A stretch of 64,000 bases of DNA, from assembly GCA_017501525.1 (NCBI GenBank), contig JAFVWT010000012.1:39210-103209 (forward strand), in the 5' to 3' direction. Made by a program: the position numbers and the translations under genes. How positions within the stretch are numbered: position 1 is the first letter of the stretch; each line of letters opens with the position of its first letter. Under the pieces are notes generated by a model, which saw nothing but the letters and a program-made list of their open reading frames with translations, was not told where the DNA came from and made no database searches. Below are positions 37,335 to 46,060 of the stretch, in pieces. This DNA comes from Bacteroidales bacterium. GTDB lineage: Bacteria; Bacteroidota; Bacteroidia; Bacteroidales; UBA932.

Positions 37335-37364
37335 TAACGGTAAAGTAAATTTTTCAAAGATAGG
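37325..37364. repeat. 10-bp inverted repeat covering the -7 box
   Basis: CCTATCTTTG (37325-37334) and CAAAGATAGG (37355-37364) are perfect inverted copies 20 nt apart. Each arm contains TATCTTTG, on opposite strands. It could be an rpsJ attenuator hairpin, an operator, or two face-to-face promoters. No T-run follows. Confidence 0.5.
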
Positions 37365-37370
37365 TATTCA

Positions 37371-37445
37371 GGACCCGTAGCTCAGTCGGTTAGTAGCACC
37401 TGACTCATAATCAGGGGGTCACTGGTTCAAGCCCAGTCGGGTCCA
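37371..37445 (+). tRNA. tRNA with CAT anticodon (Met or Ile2)
   Basis: 75 nt. Acceptor GGACCCG pairs with CGGGTCC, discriminator A, no encoded CCA. The anticodon arm CCTGA-CTCATAA-TCAGG gives CAT. Initiator features are absent: the first acceptor base pair is G-C, and the anticodon stem lacks the run of three G-C pairs. It is elongator Met or the lysidine-modified Ile2, which I cannot separate by eye. The D-arm is odd: GCTC faces TAGC, giving a C-T mismatch and a loop one base longer than usual. Confidence 0.9.
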
Positions 37446-37452
37446 CTTGAAA

Positions 37453-37480
37453 GGCGTCTCAGATGAGGCGCCCTTTTTAT
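37453..37480 (+). terminator. Terminator after tRNA(CAT)
   Basis: GGCGTCTC-AGAT-GAGGCGCC (one G-U pair) followed by CTTTTTATT. Confidence 0.88.
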
Positions 37481-37650
37481 TCTCTTAGGGCCTTCTTCCA
37501 ATTGTTTATAGCAATGTTTTTCTTGACTTTATTTGCTATAATATAATATCTTTGCAATCAATTCTATGCGCTTTCAATGGCTTTTGAGCTGGTGCTGATA
37601 GAGGATATTAGAAGTAGTTATGTTATTATAGGTTTATAAATCAGATAGTT

Positions 37651-38019
37651 ATGAAGAAGTATTTAATGATCTTGTTCTCATTCCTTTTGATGTTGTCAGG
37701 ATGTGATAACTCAGATATAGCTCAGAATTATTTATATAAGACATATTGGGAAGGTGAAATAGTCTCTGAAGATGAAGAGTATCCAATTACGATTTATTTT
37801 CATGAAATGGAGTTAGCCTACGTTTTTATAGAAGGCTATTATAATGGTACTATGGGATATAAGTCTGATAATGTTTTATTGGACATCAATTTATATCGTT
37901 CGGGTATCTCTTCTATACCATCCAAATGGTATATTGAAAAACTTACAAAGAATACTTTGCAATTGTCTGAGTGGGGTGCGGAAGATGGGTATACAATTTC
38001 ATTAAAATCTAAAATATAG
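37651..38019 (+). CDS. Small hypothetical lipoprotein
   Basis: 122 residues, not recognised. SPII signal with lipobox LLMLSGC (Cys18), then DNSDIAQ. The rest is predicted beta-rich (EYPITIYFHEMELAYVFIEG, GYTISLKSKI), and its size suits a lipocalin-like or small beta-sandwich domain; this is a guess. A small barrel protein follows after 23 nt, so the two are likely co-expressed. Confidence 0.6.
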   Translation: MKKYLMILFSFLLMLSGCDNSDIAQNYLYKTYWEGEIVSEDEEYPITIYFHEMELAYVFIEGYYNGTMGYKSDNVLLDINLYRSGISSIPSKWYIEKLTKNTLQLSEWGAEDGYTISLKSKI

Positions 38020-38042
38020 TTGAATTTAAAAAAGAGGTAATA

Positions 38043-38507
38043 ATGAAAAATATATCATTTATACTATTATTGTCGTTATTGGTAGTATTACCGGCATCTG
38101 CACAAGAAAATGTAAAATATGAGGGTAGTGTATCTCTTTTCAGTTACTTTAATAGAGGCTCAGGCTTTTCTGTAAATACCTCGCATGGTGTACGTTTGGT
38201 CGGGGAACAACTCTATTTAGGTGGTAGTGTGGAGTATATCTACGAGCAAAAGTTCCAGTCAATATCTTATTCTGCTCATGCAAAGTTTTATTTTCCGTCA
38301 AAAACGACAGTGCAGGGTTTTGTAGGTGCTGAATTAGGTGGAAGAACATATTTTCTTTCAATGGATAGTGATTTTATTGTAACTCCAGCTTTAGGTGTTG
38401 TTTTTAATTTAAATGATAGGTATGCTTTGGAACTCTCCGGCAGAACATCTTTTGACATGTATCACCAATTACCTGTAATAGGCGGAGGTATTACGTTCAG
38501 ATTCTAA
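38043..38507 (+). CDS. Small putative outer-membrane beta-barrel protein
   Basis: 154 residues. Signal peptide 1-21 ending PASAQ. The mature part of about 133 residues shows eight or so alternating amphipathic strands (VKYEGSVSLFSYF, LYLGGSVEYIYE, VQGFVGAELGGRTYF) and ends GGGITFRF, with a terminal Phe. It resembles OmpX/opacity-type small barrels in architecture only. It pairs with the upstream lipoprotein gene. Confidence 0.6.
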   Translation: MKNISFILLLSLLVVLPASAQENVKYEGSVSLFSYFNRGSGFSVNTSHGVRLVGEQLYLGGSVEYIYEQKFQSISYSAHAKFYFPSKTTVQGFVGAELGGRTYFLSMDSDFIVTPALGVVFNLNDRYALELSGRTSFDMYHQLPVIGGGITFRF

Positions 38508-38517
38508 GGGGTTATTC

Positions 38518-38937
38518 CTTATTGCTTTTCTCGGAATTTTTCCGCCTTTCTGTTATTCCCATGGCATCGCTATGCTCAGTCAAAAAGCAGATGCCAGGTC
38601 GGAGCCTGGCATGACGATTAGACCTGGCGTGATACTCGGGTCTGGCATGACAGTCGTGGCCGGGCATAACATTCGGAGCCAGACGTGACAGTTGGAGCCG
38701 AACAATGTCATCCTCGACCGAACAACGTCATCCTTGACCTGATAAAGTCATCCCCGACCTGATCGGGGATCTACTACATACCCAAAAATACGAAGTGGAG
38801 AATCTCTTGCTGAAACAATCAGGCATGAGTGAAAATTTGGTTGAAGCAGTTGTTAACGACATTGATAAATTGAGATACCCGGTCGAGCCGGGTATGACGA
38901 TTAGGCTGAGTGTGACATTTGAGCCTAAAACTATATT
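38518..38937. repeat. Intergenic REP-like hairpin cluster
   Basis: No gene seen. Hairpins at 38589-38616 (AGATGCCAGGT ... CTGGCATGACG), 38747-38772 (GTCATCCCCGA ... TCGGGGATCT) and 38872-38899 (GAGATACCCGGT ... GGGTATGACG). Several degenerate half-copies lie between (for example TGTCATCCTCGACC and CGTCATCCTTGACC). The first 85 bp (38519-38602) are repeated in inverted orientation at 48672-48762. The spacing is irregular and the units vary, so this is not a CRISPR. Confidence 0.65.
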
Positions 38938-38956
38938 TTTTTATAGAACCCTACTA
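38938..38956 (+). repeat. Dispersed TTTATAGAAC motif
   Basis: TTTTTATAGAACCCTAC at the right edge of the hairpin cluster, just before a terminator. It lacks the full TCCC part. Confidence 0.4.
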
Positions 38957-38958
38957 AC

Positions 38959-38999
38959 AAAAAAGGGATGACTAAAAGCAAATTAGTCATCCCTTTTTT
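38959..38999 (-). terminator. Terminator of the 39-43.5 kb lipoprotein operon
   Basis: AAAAAAGGGATGACTAA pairs perfectly with TTAGTCATCCCTTTTTT around a 7-nt loop; T-runs on both sides. It lies 24 nt after the stop of the last operon gene. Confidence 0.92.
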
Positions 39000-39022
39000 G
39001 GTTATGGGAACAGGATAAATTC

Positions 39023-40888
39023 CTATTCAAATAGTTCAAATTCTTCAATTGGACTTACTCCGTTTTCAACTACTCTGAATGTTCTTCTGTCAACAGGGCT
39101 GTTGTTGTCATAAGAGTCTTTACAGAATGATACAAGGGTAAGGATTGTGCTGTAGTTGCAATATGCATAGCTTTGATCCTTATTTGCTATACCATACATC
39201 TGGAGATCCATGATAAGATCCATATCAGTAGGGTAGGATGTGTCTGTGAGGTCATCAGAATAAACATCATAGAAGAATTGTGCTACATCTCCATGTTTTG
39301 TGACACTAAGGGGCACAACTGCATATCCTGCAGCATCCCCAAATTTGTCAGGATACATCTGGGCAAGGGCTGTTCCATCGAAATATTTGTCGAAGGTAAC
39401 TTCTATGTATGAGTCGGCAATACCTTGTTTAGGGGTTGTAATTACATCTGAGAATATTACATCTGTATTGAACTCACCAGTGGTCTCATCTATACCGATG
39501 GCATAGATACGATATTCTGTCTCTTCCTCCAGCTGTGTGAACTCAAATCGGGAGTTTCCTTTGGTACCCATTACTTTCATGCAGTCTGCAATAGAGTTAT
39601 AATAACCATTGTCTACAAACCATTGTGCAGCTTCCCGTACAGTACTTGCCAGATCTTCTCCATTTTCGTTGGCGTAGCAGAAATCGACATAATATAATGC
39701 GGTATAGGGATCTCCATAGACAGTACCGGTCATCCTAAAGTGAGTCACCTTATCTATTTCAAATCTGAATGTAGGAGGAACAACGTCTCCCGCTTTTAAT
39801 GTATGAACCTTTTCCCTTATGATTTCGGTAGTGGCCATTCCATATTCAAATCCAAATACAACTACATAGTAATCTGCATCATCCTGATTAACCAAAGTAG
39901 TGCCTTGATAATCGCCTCTCTTGAGATAATTGATGTAATCCTCCATCCCATTATATTTCTCAATCAGTTGGTCATCACTAAGACCTTCAATGTCTTCAGC
40001 TGCAAAAATAAGTGCTGCATACTGATCGTCGTTAGAGGTGTTGACAGAGTAGCTTATTCTATCTGTGTTTACTTGATCTATAGTGAGTTCTATCTGGTTG
40101 TCAGATGGTTCAACATCACCTGTGGTGAAGATGCTATATGCTACATCAGATATAACATCTCCTTCATCAGTTACTGCACAAGCAAATCCATAGAATTGGG
40201 TTCTACCATTTAGTTCAAAATGTTGTGTTCCTTTACCCACCTGTGTAATCTCAGCGACAGCTGCTTCAGGGGTATATCCTGCGTACGCACCATAGTAGAT
40301 GGCATTTCTGATTTCGTATTCTACGAGAGCTTTGAAATACATATCTACAGTTACCCCTGGAGATTGTGCCAAGGCCTCCTCCATTCCTTTTACAGAATAG
40401 AACCATGAGTAGTATCTCACATCTTCAGGGGTAGGTGTTACTGTCATGGCAACGAAGGGACCGTTGATGTCATATTCTATTTCAAATTCTACATCAATAG
40501 GAGTATCTCCTGTAGGACTTTGTGATACAACGATTTTGTCAGATGCCTCTCCGTATGTAAGAGTAACCTGAGTTAATCTTGATTCCCCGGAGGTATTTGG
40601 GTTTACATTGAATTTTACAACACCTTCTGTGCTGTAGTCGTAGTTGTTGATCCAGCTCTCAGGTGAAGAGGCTTCCAACTGGTCTGTTTCATTGGGGTTT
40701 TCCAAGGTATATGTAAAACTATACTCTCCCCCAGCAGCACTCACCTGAATAAAGTTCTCGGTAATGTCCAATACTGCAGGCTCGGTTGGGATGTTTTGAT
40801 TGTTTCCGGGCTTATTCTCCTTACTGCACGATATTGCTATTAATGAGAAACAAAGCAATAAAGAAAGGTATTTTACAAATGTTTTCAT
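39023..40888 (-). CDS. BACON-domain surface lipoprotein with repeated Fn3-like modules
   Basis: 621 residues. SPII signal (lipobox IAISC, Cys21), then a BACON domain (about 38-127; FIQVSAAGGEYSFTYTLEN ... SQSPTG), known from Bacteroidota glycan and surface proteins. After it come about four modules of roughly 110-120 residues. Each has beta strands around a helical insertion (GMEEALAQ...MYFKALVEYEIRN, LSDDQLIEKYNGMEDYINYL) and a closing strand with YAIG or FACAV and a threonine-rich end (SIFTTGD, DVITTP). The modules resemble those of the operon's first protein. Function unknown; probably extracellular binding. Last gene of the operon, 11 nt after its neighbour. Confidence 0.75.
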   Translation of the reverse strand: MKTFVKYLSLLLCFSLIAISCSKENKPGNNQNIPTEPAVLDITENFIQVSAAGGEYSFTYTLENPNETDQLEASSPESWINNYDYSTEGVVKFNVNPNTSGESRLTQVTLTYGEASDKIVVSQSPTGDTPIDVEFEIEYDINGPFVAMTVTPTPEDVRYYSWFYSVKGMEEALAQSPGVTVDMYFKALVEYEIRNAIYYGAYAGYTPEAAVAEITQVGKGTQHFELNGRTQFYGFACAVTDEGDVISDVAYSIFTTGDVEPSDNQIELTIDQVNTDRISYSVNTSNDDQYAALIFAAEDIEGLSDDQLIEKYNGMEDYINYLKRGDYQGTTLVNQDDADYYVVVFGFEYGMATTEIIREKVHTLKAGDVVPPTFRFEIDKVTHFRMTGTVYGDPYTALYYVDFCYANENGEDLASTVREAAQWFVDNGYYNSIADCMKVMGTKGNSRFEFTQLEEETEYRIYAIGIDETTGEFNTDVIFSDVITTPKQGIADSYIEVTFDKYFDGTALAQMYPDKFGDAAGYAVVPLSVTKHGDVAQFFYDVYSDDLTDTSYPTDMDLIMDLQMYGIANKDQSYAYCNYSTILTLVSFCKDSYDNNSPVDRRTFRVVENGVSPIEEFELFE

Positions 40889-40899
40889 TATTTACATTT

Positions 40900-41577
40900 T
40901 TAGAAATGTCTCATTGCTATGACATAATGTTCATTCTTCTTGTCGTAATCATAAGATGAAATTTCGCCATAGAAGAAGCTGAATGCGTATGCGCTTTGTG
41001 GTCCTATTTCCATTGAAGTCCAATAGCAATCGTTTGCTCCTGTGTGTAATGGTTCGCAATCGAGGGAAATCAATGATTCATTTATAATATCCAGAGATGC
41101 ATAGATGTATTGATATTCATCTATGGATGGCAGATACCATGCGTTAAGCCCCAATACGTTTTTGTTGTCACACCATGCAAATGCGGGATAAAGGTCTTTC
41201 CAGTTCTCAAGTCCCTTGATAAATTGCATGTTCCAATATCCGTCATCAGGATAGAATTCACCTCCTTCGTTTGTTAGCATCTGGTATTCTGTAGACCAAC
41301 AAGTTTTTCCTTGGTCCAATGAAATCATCAATCCGTGCTGTGCAGTCTCATCAAGATGTACAATTATACCTTCAGACAGCCCCTCTTTGAGGTAGTCTCC
41401 AATCTTGTATGTAATGGAATCTGCAGGGGGATTTGGATCAGGTTCTTCTCCTCCTCCCTCATTTCCTCCACCCTCGGTACCTGTTCCCTCACCGCCGGGT
41501 TCTGTGGGTGAGGGTTTGGTACAAGAGTATGGGAGTATTACCATTAATGTGATCAATATGAGTAATATCCTTTTCAT
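40900..41577 (-). CDS. Lipoprotein with Lcl-like (DUF1566) C-terminal domain
   Basis: 225 residues. SPII signal (PYSC, Cys19) and a low-complexity Gly/Glu/Pro linker (residues 24-52, for example GGEGTGTEGGGNEGGG). A C-terminal domain with the pattern of DUF1566/Lcl follows: LNAWYLPSIDEYQYIYASL, then NDCYWTSMEIGPQSAYAFSF and a closing VIAMRHF. In Legionella this domain belongs to a collagen-like adhesin; the general role is unknown. It sits between two modular lipoproteins with gaps of 11 and 7 nt, so it is part of the same surface system. Confidence 0.7.
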   Translation of the reverse strand: MKRILLILITLMVILPYSCTKPSPTEPGGEGTGTEGGGNEGGGEEPDPNPPADSITYKIGDYLKEGLSEGIIVHLDETAQHGLMISLDQGKTCWSTEYQMLTNEGGEFYPDDGYWNMQFIKGLENWKDLYPAFAWCDNKNVLGLNAWYLPSIDEYQYIYASLDIINESLISLDCEPLHTGANDCYWTSMEIGPQSAYAFSFFYGEISSYDYDKKNEHYVIAMRHF

Positions 41578-41584
41578 TTTAATG

Positions 41585-43531
41585 TTATTTTGCGGTATAT
41601 GTAGTTCTTACGATTGTGTGGTTTCCATCAGAGTCATAGACAGCGCCTGCGTAGTAAACAACGGCTCCTGAAGGTACCTGATATGTATGTACGGTTATAT
41701 ATGTTTGATTGCTGATTTCAGCTACATAGATATTTTCGCTTGTAGATTCTTTATCCTCTAGGAATGTCAACAATTCTTCATCAGACATGTTATATATTGA
41801 GGGATCCTCAGAAATGTGGCTCATTTTGAAGAGCGATACATCTGTTCCATTCTCAAAGTAGAACCATCCTGCGATAAGTCTGTTGTCTCCATCAGGATTG
41901 TCAGTGAAAAGGATTTCACGAACTTGAGGACCTTCTTTAACCTCTTTAGTGGTAAATTCTCCAATGAATGCTTCGGTGGTGTATGAACCGTCAGGAACCA
42001 TACCAATAGCATAGAGAACATATTTGGTTTCAGGTTCAAGACCGGTAATTGCCCAAGAGTTGTAGCCTGTTTCCAATGCTCTTGAGAGCCATTCTTCTTT
42101 ACTCATCACTGAAGGATCCCACATTTCTTCTACGAGTTCATTGTTATATCTCTTGATAGCTTCGTCGTTGGCTCCATATTCTACATATTTGCTGTAAGGC
42201 ATATAGTTGAACATGTGAGGCATAGGCTCGTTGTAGGGTTGGAATGATGCGTCAGCTGATGTAGTTTTGACATTGGAAACAGAAACGATAATGTCAGAGT
42301 CGTTTGCGTCAGCTGCTTTGGTAGTGAAGCCTACTTTTGTAAGAGGAGTGGTTACTTGTCCGTTATTGTAGCCGAATACAAGGCACCAGTAATCTTTTTC
42401 AGGGATAAGAGGACAATCAAATATTGATGAAGAACCGCTGTAAACGTGATTGTAGATGTAATCTCCTTGTGCAGCGAGGATTGCTTCTATAATCTCTTCA
42501 TCTGAAAGGGGATTGCCGTTAGCATCGTACATATATTCCTGAAGTTCGAATAGTGCAACAAATGGTTCGTAGTGGTCAGGGGTTACATAGAATGTCGCTC
42601 TATCGTCTTCAACTGTTCCTTCTACTACATCGTATGTGTTTACAGGAGGATTTGCTGTGGTAATCTCAAGAACTTCTGCATTAGTGACTGCTGTGCCGTT
42701 TGCACCAACACCAACTGCAAAAACATAGTATGTGCTACTTGCCTCGATTCCATCTTCTGAAGAGAAGTCATCAGTAATAGGTCCGAAAGCTGAAATCATA
42801 CCTACCACTTCTTCAATGCTGTATCCATATTCTGAGGCAAGAGCAGGGATGTAGCTCTCAATGAATGCAGGGATGTTGTCAGGACTGCTCTGGCAGTACT
42901 CTTCGTACCAGGCTGTGGGTAGTACATCGTAAAAATATCCTACATTTTCGTCGCTGGGAAGAATAGTAAATGAGAATGATGTGGCTGTAATTTCGTCACC
43001 GGGAATAATTTCAAATGAACATTCAATAGGCTCTACAGCTGTTGTGATAAATGACATCTGGTTTACAGAGGTTATTGCTGTACCGTCACTTTGAAGACCA
43101 TATAGGTAGAATACATATTCGGTTCTTGCCTGAAGTCCCTGGTATCTCCATTTATGGTCGCCATTTATTAGGTTTTGACTGAGAAGTTCTTCAAGCGAAA
43201 TAGCATAATATCTGCAAAGGTATTCGAAATATGCCATATCGGCTTCCAGAATCTCTTCATCAGTAGTGGGCATTTCTTCTTTGATTTGCAATGAGTACCA
43301 ATAGGTTATATCCTTATTCTCGGGTTTTATATCTATAAGTACGTCTCCGGAATGGAGTGATTGTAGCGTTACTGTAAAGTCTTCGAGTACTATTGGATCT
43401 CCATTTTCTGCGATAGGTTCATCAACAGGTGGTGTTGGAGGTTCATTAGGGGTTTCTGTGTTTTTGTCGCAGGCAATTACACCAAATAGCATAATGCCCA
43501 GAATTAGGTTAAGAATGAAACTCTTTTTCAT
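41585..43531 (-). CDS. Modular surface lipoprotein (about five Fn3-like modules with helical inserts)
   Basis: 648 residues from ATG 43531 (MKKSFILN); an in-frame ATG at 43549 adds six. Lipobox GVIAC (Cys21) and a Pro/Glu linker. About five modules of 110-125 residues follow. Each has a YFYDV/YWYSL-like strand and a helical insert (TDEEILEADMAYFEYLCRYY, SIEEVVGMISAFG, SDEEIIEAILAAQGDY, MSKEEWLSRALETG). A closing strand L-x-P-x-T-x-Y-x-L-Y-A-I-G and an FTT end complete each module. Paralogous to the 39.0 kb gene but without BACON. First gene of the three-gene operon, with a TATATTTG box 45 nt upstream. No enzymatic motif seen. Confidence 0.75.
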   Translation of the reverse strand: MKKSFILNLILGIMLFGVIACDKNTETPNEPPTPPVDEPIAENGDPIVLEDFTVTLQSLHSGDVLIDIKPENKDITYWYSLQIKEEMPTTDEEILEADMAYFEYLCRYYAISLEELLSQNLINGDHKWRYQGLQARTEYVFYLYGLQSDGTAITSVNQMSFITTAVEPIECSFEIIPGDEITATSFSFTILPSDENVGYFYDVLPTAWYEEYCQSSPDNIPAFIESYIPALASEYGYSIEEVVGMISAFGPITDDFSSEDGIEASSTYYVFAVGVGANGTAVTNAEVLEITTANPPVNTYDVVEGTVEDDRATFYVTPDHYEPFVALFELQEYMYDANGNPLSDEEIIEAILAAQGDYIYNHVYSGSSSIFDCPLIPEKDYWCLVFGYNNGQVTTPLTKVGFTTKAADANDSDIIVSVSNVKTTSADASFQPYNEPMPHMFNYMPYSKYVEYGANDEAIKRYNNELVEEMWDPSVMSKEEWLSRALETGYNSWAITGLEPETKYVLYAIGMVPDGSYTTEAFIGEFTTKEVKEGPQVREILFTDNPDGDNRLIAGWFYFENGTDVSLFKMSHISEDPSIYNMSDEELLTFLEDKESTSENIYVAEISNQTYITVHTYQVPSGAVVYYAGAVYDSDGNHTIVRTTYTAK

Positions 43532-43575
43532 AAATGTTAACTTGGTCATTAATGTTATAATTTAATAATTTTCGG

Positions 43576-43583
43576 CAAATATA
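43576..43583 (-). promoter_or_regulatory. -7 box of the modular lipoprotein operon
   Basis: TATATTTG on the minus strand, 45 nt before the chosen ATG. No clear -33 element. Confidence 0.55.
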
Positions 43584-43658
43584 ATGTATGGCTTAGTAAA
43601 ATGCAATAGGGTTATTTTTTTTAGTTTTTTGATAATTTGTTGTGATATATATAAAAAT

Positions 43659-43695
43659 AAAAGTCACATTATCAACTTATTGAAATGTGACTTTT
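43659..43695 (-). terminator. Terminator of the xus operon
   Basis: AAAAGTCACAT pairs with ATGTGACTTTT around a 15-nt loop, 15 nt after the xusC stop; on the minus strand a T-rich tail follows. Confidence 0.8.
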
Positions 43696-43710
43696 CTAAA
43701 TGTTTAAATT

Positions 43711-44550
43711 TTACTTTTTAGATAAATATCTCTTTTTTATCCATAAATAGTATCCTGTAATAGGTAGTGTCCCCCCAATTATTGCACTAATAAAATAAAT
43801 AATTTTTGTTGCAATTCCGCCCCAAGTTCCGGTGTGCAGTGAGTAAAAGAATGATTTGCTGTCTATTAGTGAGTAGGCTGCTTCTTTATACCACTTGAAT
43901 GACCATGTCAATCCTGTAAGTGCCATTATTAGAAGGAATAGTGCAGCATAAATTCCCAGACTTACATGGCTGTCGTAAAGAAACCTCTTCCATCCTTTGC
44001 CGGTTTTAACAGTCAATCTGTTCTTTAATGCTTTCCACCCTTTTGGAATCCAAATGACAATTCCACTTATCAGGATAAATGCAAACAATAAGGTTGATAT
44101 TCCAACGACAGTTTTTCCAATGGTGCTTTCTCCTCTTTTGGCGGGATTATCCATCATGTATCTGTGTATGGAGCGCATTGTTTTGAAGAAGGGCAGGGTT
44201 CTTGTCCATCCGAGATTTTCTCCGGTATATGGATTTATACATAGTCTTGATTTTCCTTTCTCTTTAAACGATACTTCAATGCTATGTCCCGGTTCTACAG
44301 GTAACTTGATATTTGTTATGGTCAGAGTATCCTGAAATCTTTCTCTGATGAGCTTAGTTGTCTGATCTTTGGAAAGATGTGAGGCGCCAACTATTTTTTC
44401 CACTTGATATAGTTCTTTGTCTACCCACCTTGTAATCTCCTTTTCAAAGACAAGTGCTGCTCCTGAAAAACAGATAACCGATATGATAAGTCCTACAGGA
44501 ATAGACAGCCACATGTGAATGGCAAGGAAAATTTTTTTACTTCTTTTCAT
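43711..44550 (-). CDS. xusC: PepSY-associated inner-membrane protein (XusC-like)
   Basis: 279 residues, four transmembrane segments (about 8-34, 147-170, 196-218, 250-270) around a periplasmic PepSY-like domain. Markers: FLAIHMWLSIPVGLIISVICFSG (as IHMWLSIPVGL), INPYTGENLGW, FFKTMRSIHRYM and YDSHVSLGIYAALFLLIMALTGL. Conserved histidines (HMW, SIHRYM, DSHVSLG) fit a haem-binding ferric reductase-type protein. In Bacteroides thetaiotaomicron XusA-XusB-XusC import xenosiderophores; gene order and families match here. It follows xusB by 103 nt. Confidence 0.85.
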   Translation of the reverse strand: MKRSKKIFLAIHMWLSIPVGLIISVICFSGAALVFEKEITRWVDKELYQVEKIVGASHLSKDQTTKLIRERFQDTLTITNIKLPVEPGHSIEVSFKEKGKSRLCINPYTGENLGWTRTLPFFKTMRSIHRYMMDNPAKRGESTIGKTVVGISTLLFAFILISGIVIWIPKGWKALKNRLTVKTGKGWKRFLYDSHVSLGIYAALFLLIMALTGLTWSFKWYKEAAYSLIDSKSFFYSLHTGTWGGIATKIIYFISAIIGGTLPITGYYLWIKKRYLSKK

Positions 44551-44607
44551 TTTCTTTAAGGATAAAAATTGCTGTGAATCGTTTCAGGGAATTTCTTTGT
44601 AATCTGT

Positions 44608-44634
44608 GTTTTACAGAACCTCCCTTATATAATT
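44608..44634 (+). repeat. Dispersed TTTACAGAAC motif between xusB and xusC
   Basis: TTTTACAGAACCTCCCTTAT, in the opposite orientation to the operon. One base differs from the commonest form (C for T). Confidence 0.5.
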
Positions 44635-44653
44635 TCCATGACAGTGTTTACCT

Positions 44654-46048
44654 CTACTTGCGGATGTTAAGTTTTCCTATTGCAGCGATGGATTCAGCAT
44701 CCACTGTCAGCGCTTTTGTTGCTATTCCGGTCTCAGTATCTATTTTATAGAATGCGGGTTTGTCCCCGGATGTTACAGTTGTTGCTATATAGGCAGCACC
44801 CTCTTCTCCGTAGGGAACTCCACCGAATCCTGCCAGGTCTGAGGGGAAGCCTGTAACCGGAGTAATGCTTTGTTGGTGAGCATTGTATATGGCTAGTTCT
44901 GAGACATCTGCTTCGCTTCCTGCCATCATCCCCTCTATGCCGTCTTTATATAGTTGTAGAAGAAATTTATCTTCAGATATATACCATGCTCTGAAAATAG
45001 GCTTGCCTCCGGTTAGTTCTTCTATGTTTACATAGTAGTCGGGATCAAATTCTGTCTCACCTTTATTGATTTTCATTACTGCAGATGGGAGTATTCCTGT
45101 TACTTTTTTCAGGTCATCAGAAGAGGTGGCTGTTCTGCCATATCCTGAGGAGAAAAGGTAGATGTCTCCGTTGTCATCTGCCCAGATTGTCTGATAGTAT
45201 TGAGAGCGCATTCTACCACATCCATAACCCATTTTGCCGGTTCTGACAATGGTGGGTTCGCTGTTAAAGTCATCTGATGAGTAGATTGCAACGAATGCGC
45301 TGTCGGGAAATTGTGTGGAGGGTATTTCTCCTTTTATATACGAACCGCTACCTGAACCTCCATCTGCTTTTGCTATAAGTTCTTGATCTGTAACCATCTC
45401 AGGCCATTTTGATACTCCATATTTGCTCATTCCCATAGGGATTACTGAAGTGTAGAGCTTGTCTCCAACTTGTGCAAATCCTGCAAACGAGACATTTTCC
45501 CCATTTCCCAAGAAATTTTCGGCAATAATACTGCCGTTTTTTTGGGACCCGTCATTGGAATTCAGATAATTAAATAAGAGAGCTTGTGCCAGGTTCCCTT
45601 CAGAGTCACTTTCGTTAGAGTCTCCGGTAGAGGCAGTTATCACATTTTCTCCCCATGTGCCGTAGGTAGTAATGCGGTTGAAATCATAGAGATATTGTTC
45701 GGTGGGAGTTCCGCTTGGGTTGAGGTAATAAGAGGCTCCGGTCCCTGCTCCACCTTTATTATATACCAGTGCAAAAAGATAATTGGAGTCTTTATAAACC
45801 CAATAAGATCCTCCAATAACCTCAGTTCCATTTCCCAATACAGAGACTTCTCCTTGATCGATTTTCTCCGAGGTTATAAGGTAGCTGGTTCCATCTACTT
45901 GTGCTGCGATAACATATAGAGATTCGGTAGTGGGATTGTTAGGTTTCTGTTGTTCTTCTTTGTTTTCTTTTGAACAAGCGGTCATCCCGGTCAAAATAAT
46001 AGCTGTTATGCCGATAATAAAATAATTGAAGATGTTTTTAAGATACAT
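44654..46048 (-). CDS. xusB: DUF4374 surface lipoprotein (XusB-like)
   Basis: 464 residues. SPII signal (GMTAC, Cys25) followed by SKENKEEQQ, a charged run of the kind that exports lipoproteins to the cell surface in Bacteroidota. The body is a beta-propeller-like DUF4374 domain: [20 protein letters not shown] at the start, repeated short blades ([51 protein letters not shown]). XusB of Bacteroides binds enterobactin at the surface. It lies 12 nt after xusA. The assignment rests on domain type plus operon context. Confidence 0.87.
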   Translation of the reverse strand: MYLKNIFNYFIIGITAIILTGMTACSKENKEEQQKPNNPTTESLYVIAAQVDGTSYLITSEKIDQGEVSVLGNGTEVIGGSYWVYKDSNYLFALVYNKGGAGTGASYYLNPSGTPTEQYLYDFNRITTYGTWGENVITASTGDSNESDSEGNLAQALLFNYLNSNDGSQKNGSIIAENFLGNGENVSFAGFAQVGDKLYTSVIPMGMSKYGVSKWPEMVTDQELIAKADGGSGSGSYIKGEIPSTQFPDSAFVAIYSSDDFNSEPTIVRTGKMGYGCGRMRSQYYQTIWADDNGDIYLFSSGYGRTATSSDDLKKVTGILPSAVMKINKGETEFDPDYYVNIEELTGGKPIFRAWYISEDKFLLQLYKDGIEGMMAGSEADVSELAIYNAHQQSITPVTGFPSDLAGFGGVPYGEEGAAYIATTVTSGDKPAFYKIDTETGIATKALTVDAESIAAIGKLNIRK

Positions 46049-46060
46049 GTTCTGTTGTTT

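Noticed and set aside
38589-38899. CRISPR-like array
   Set aside because: Units are palindromic, degenerate and irregularly spaced, no cas genes are present, and single units occur in other spacers.
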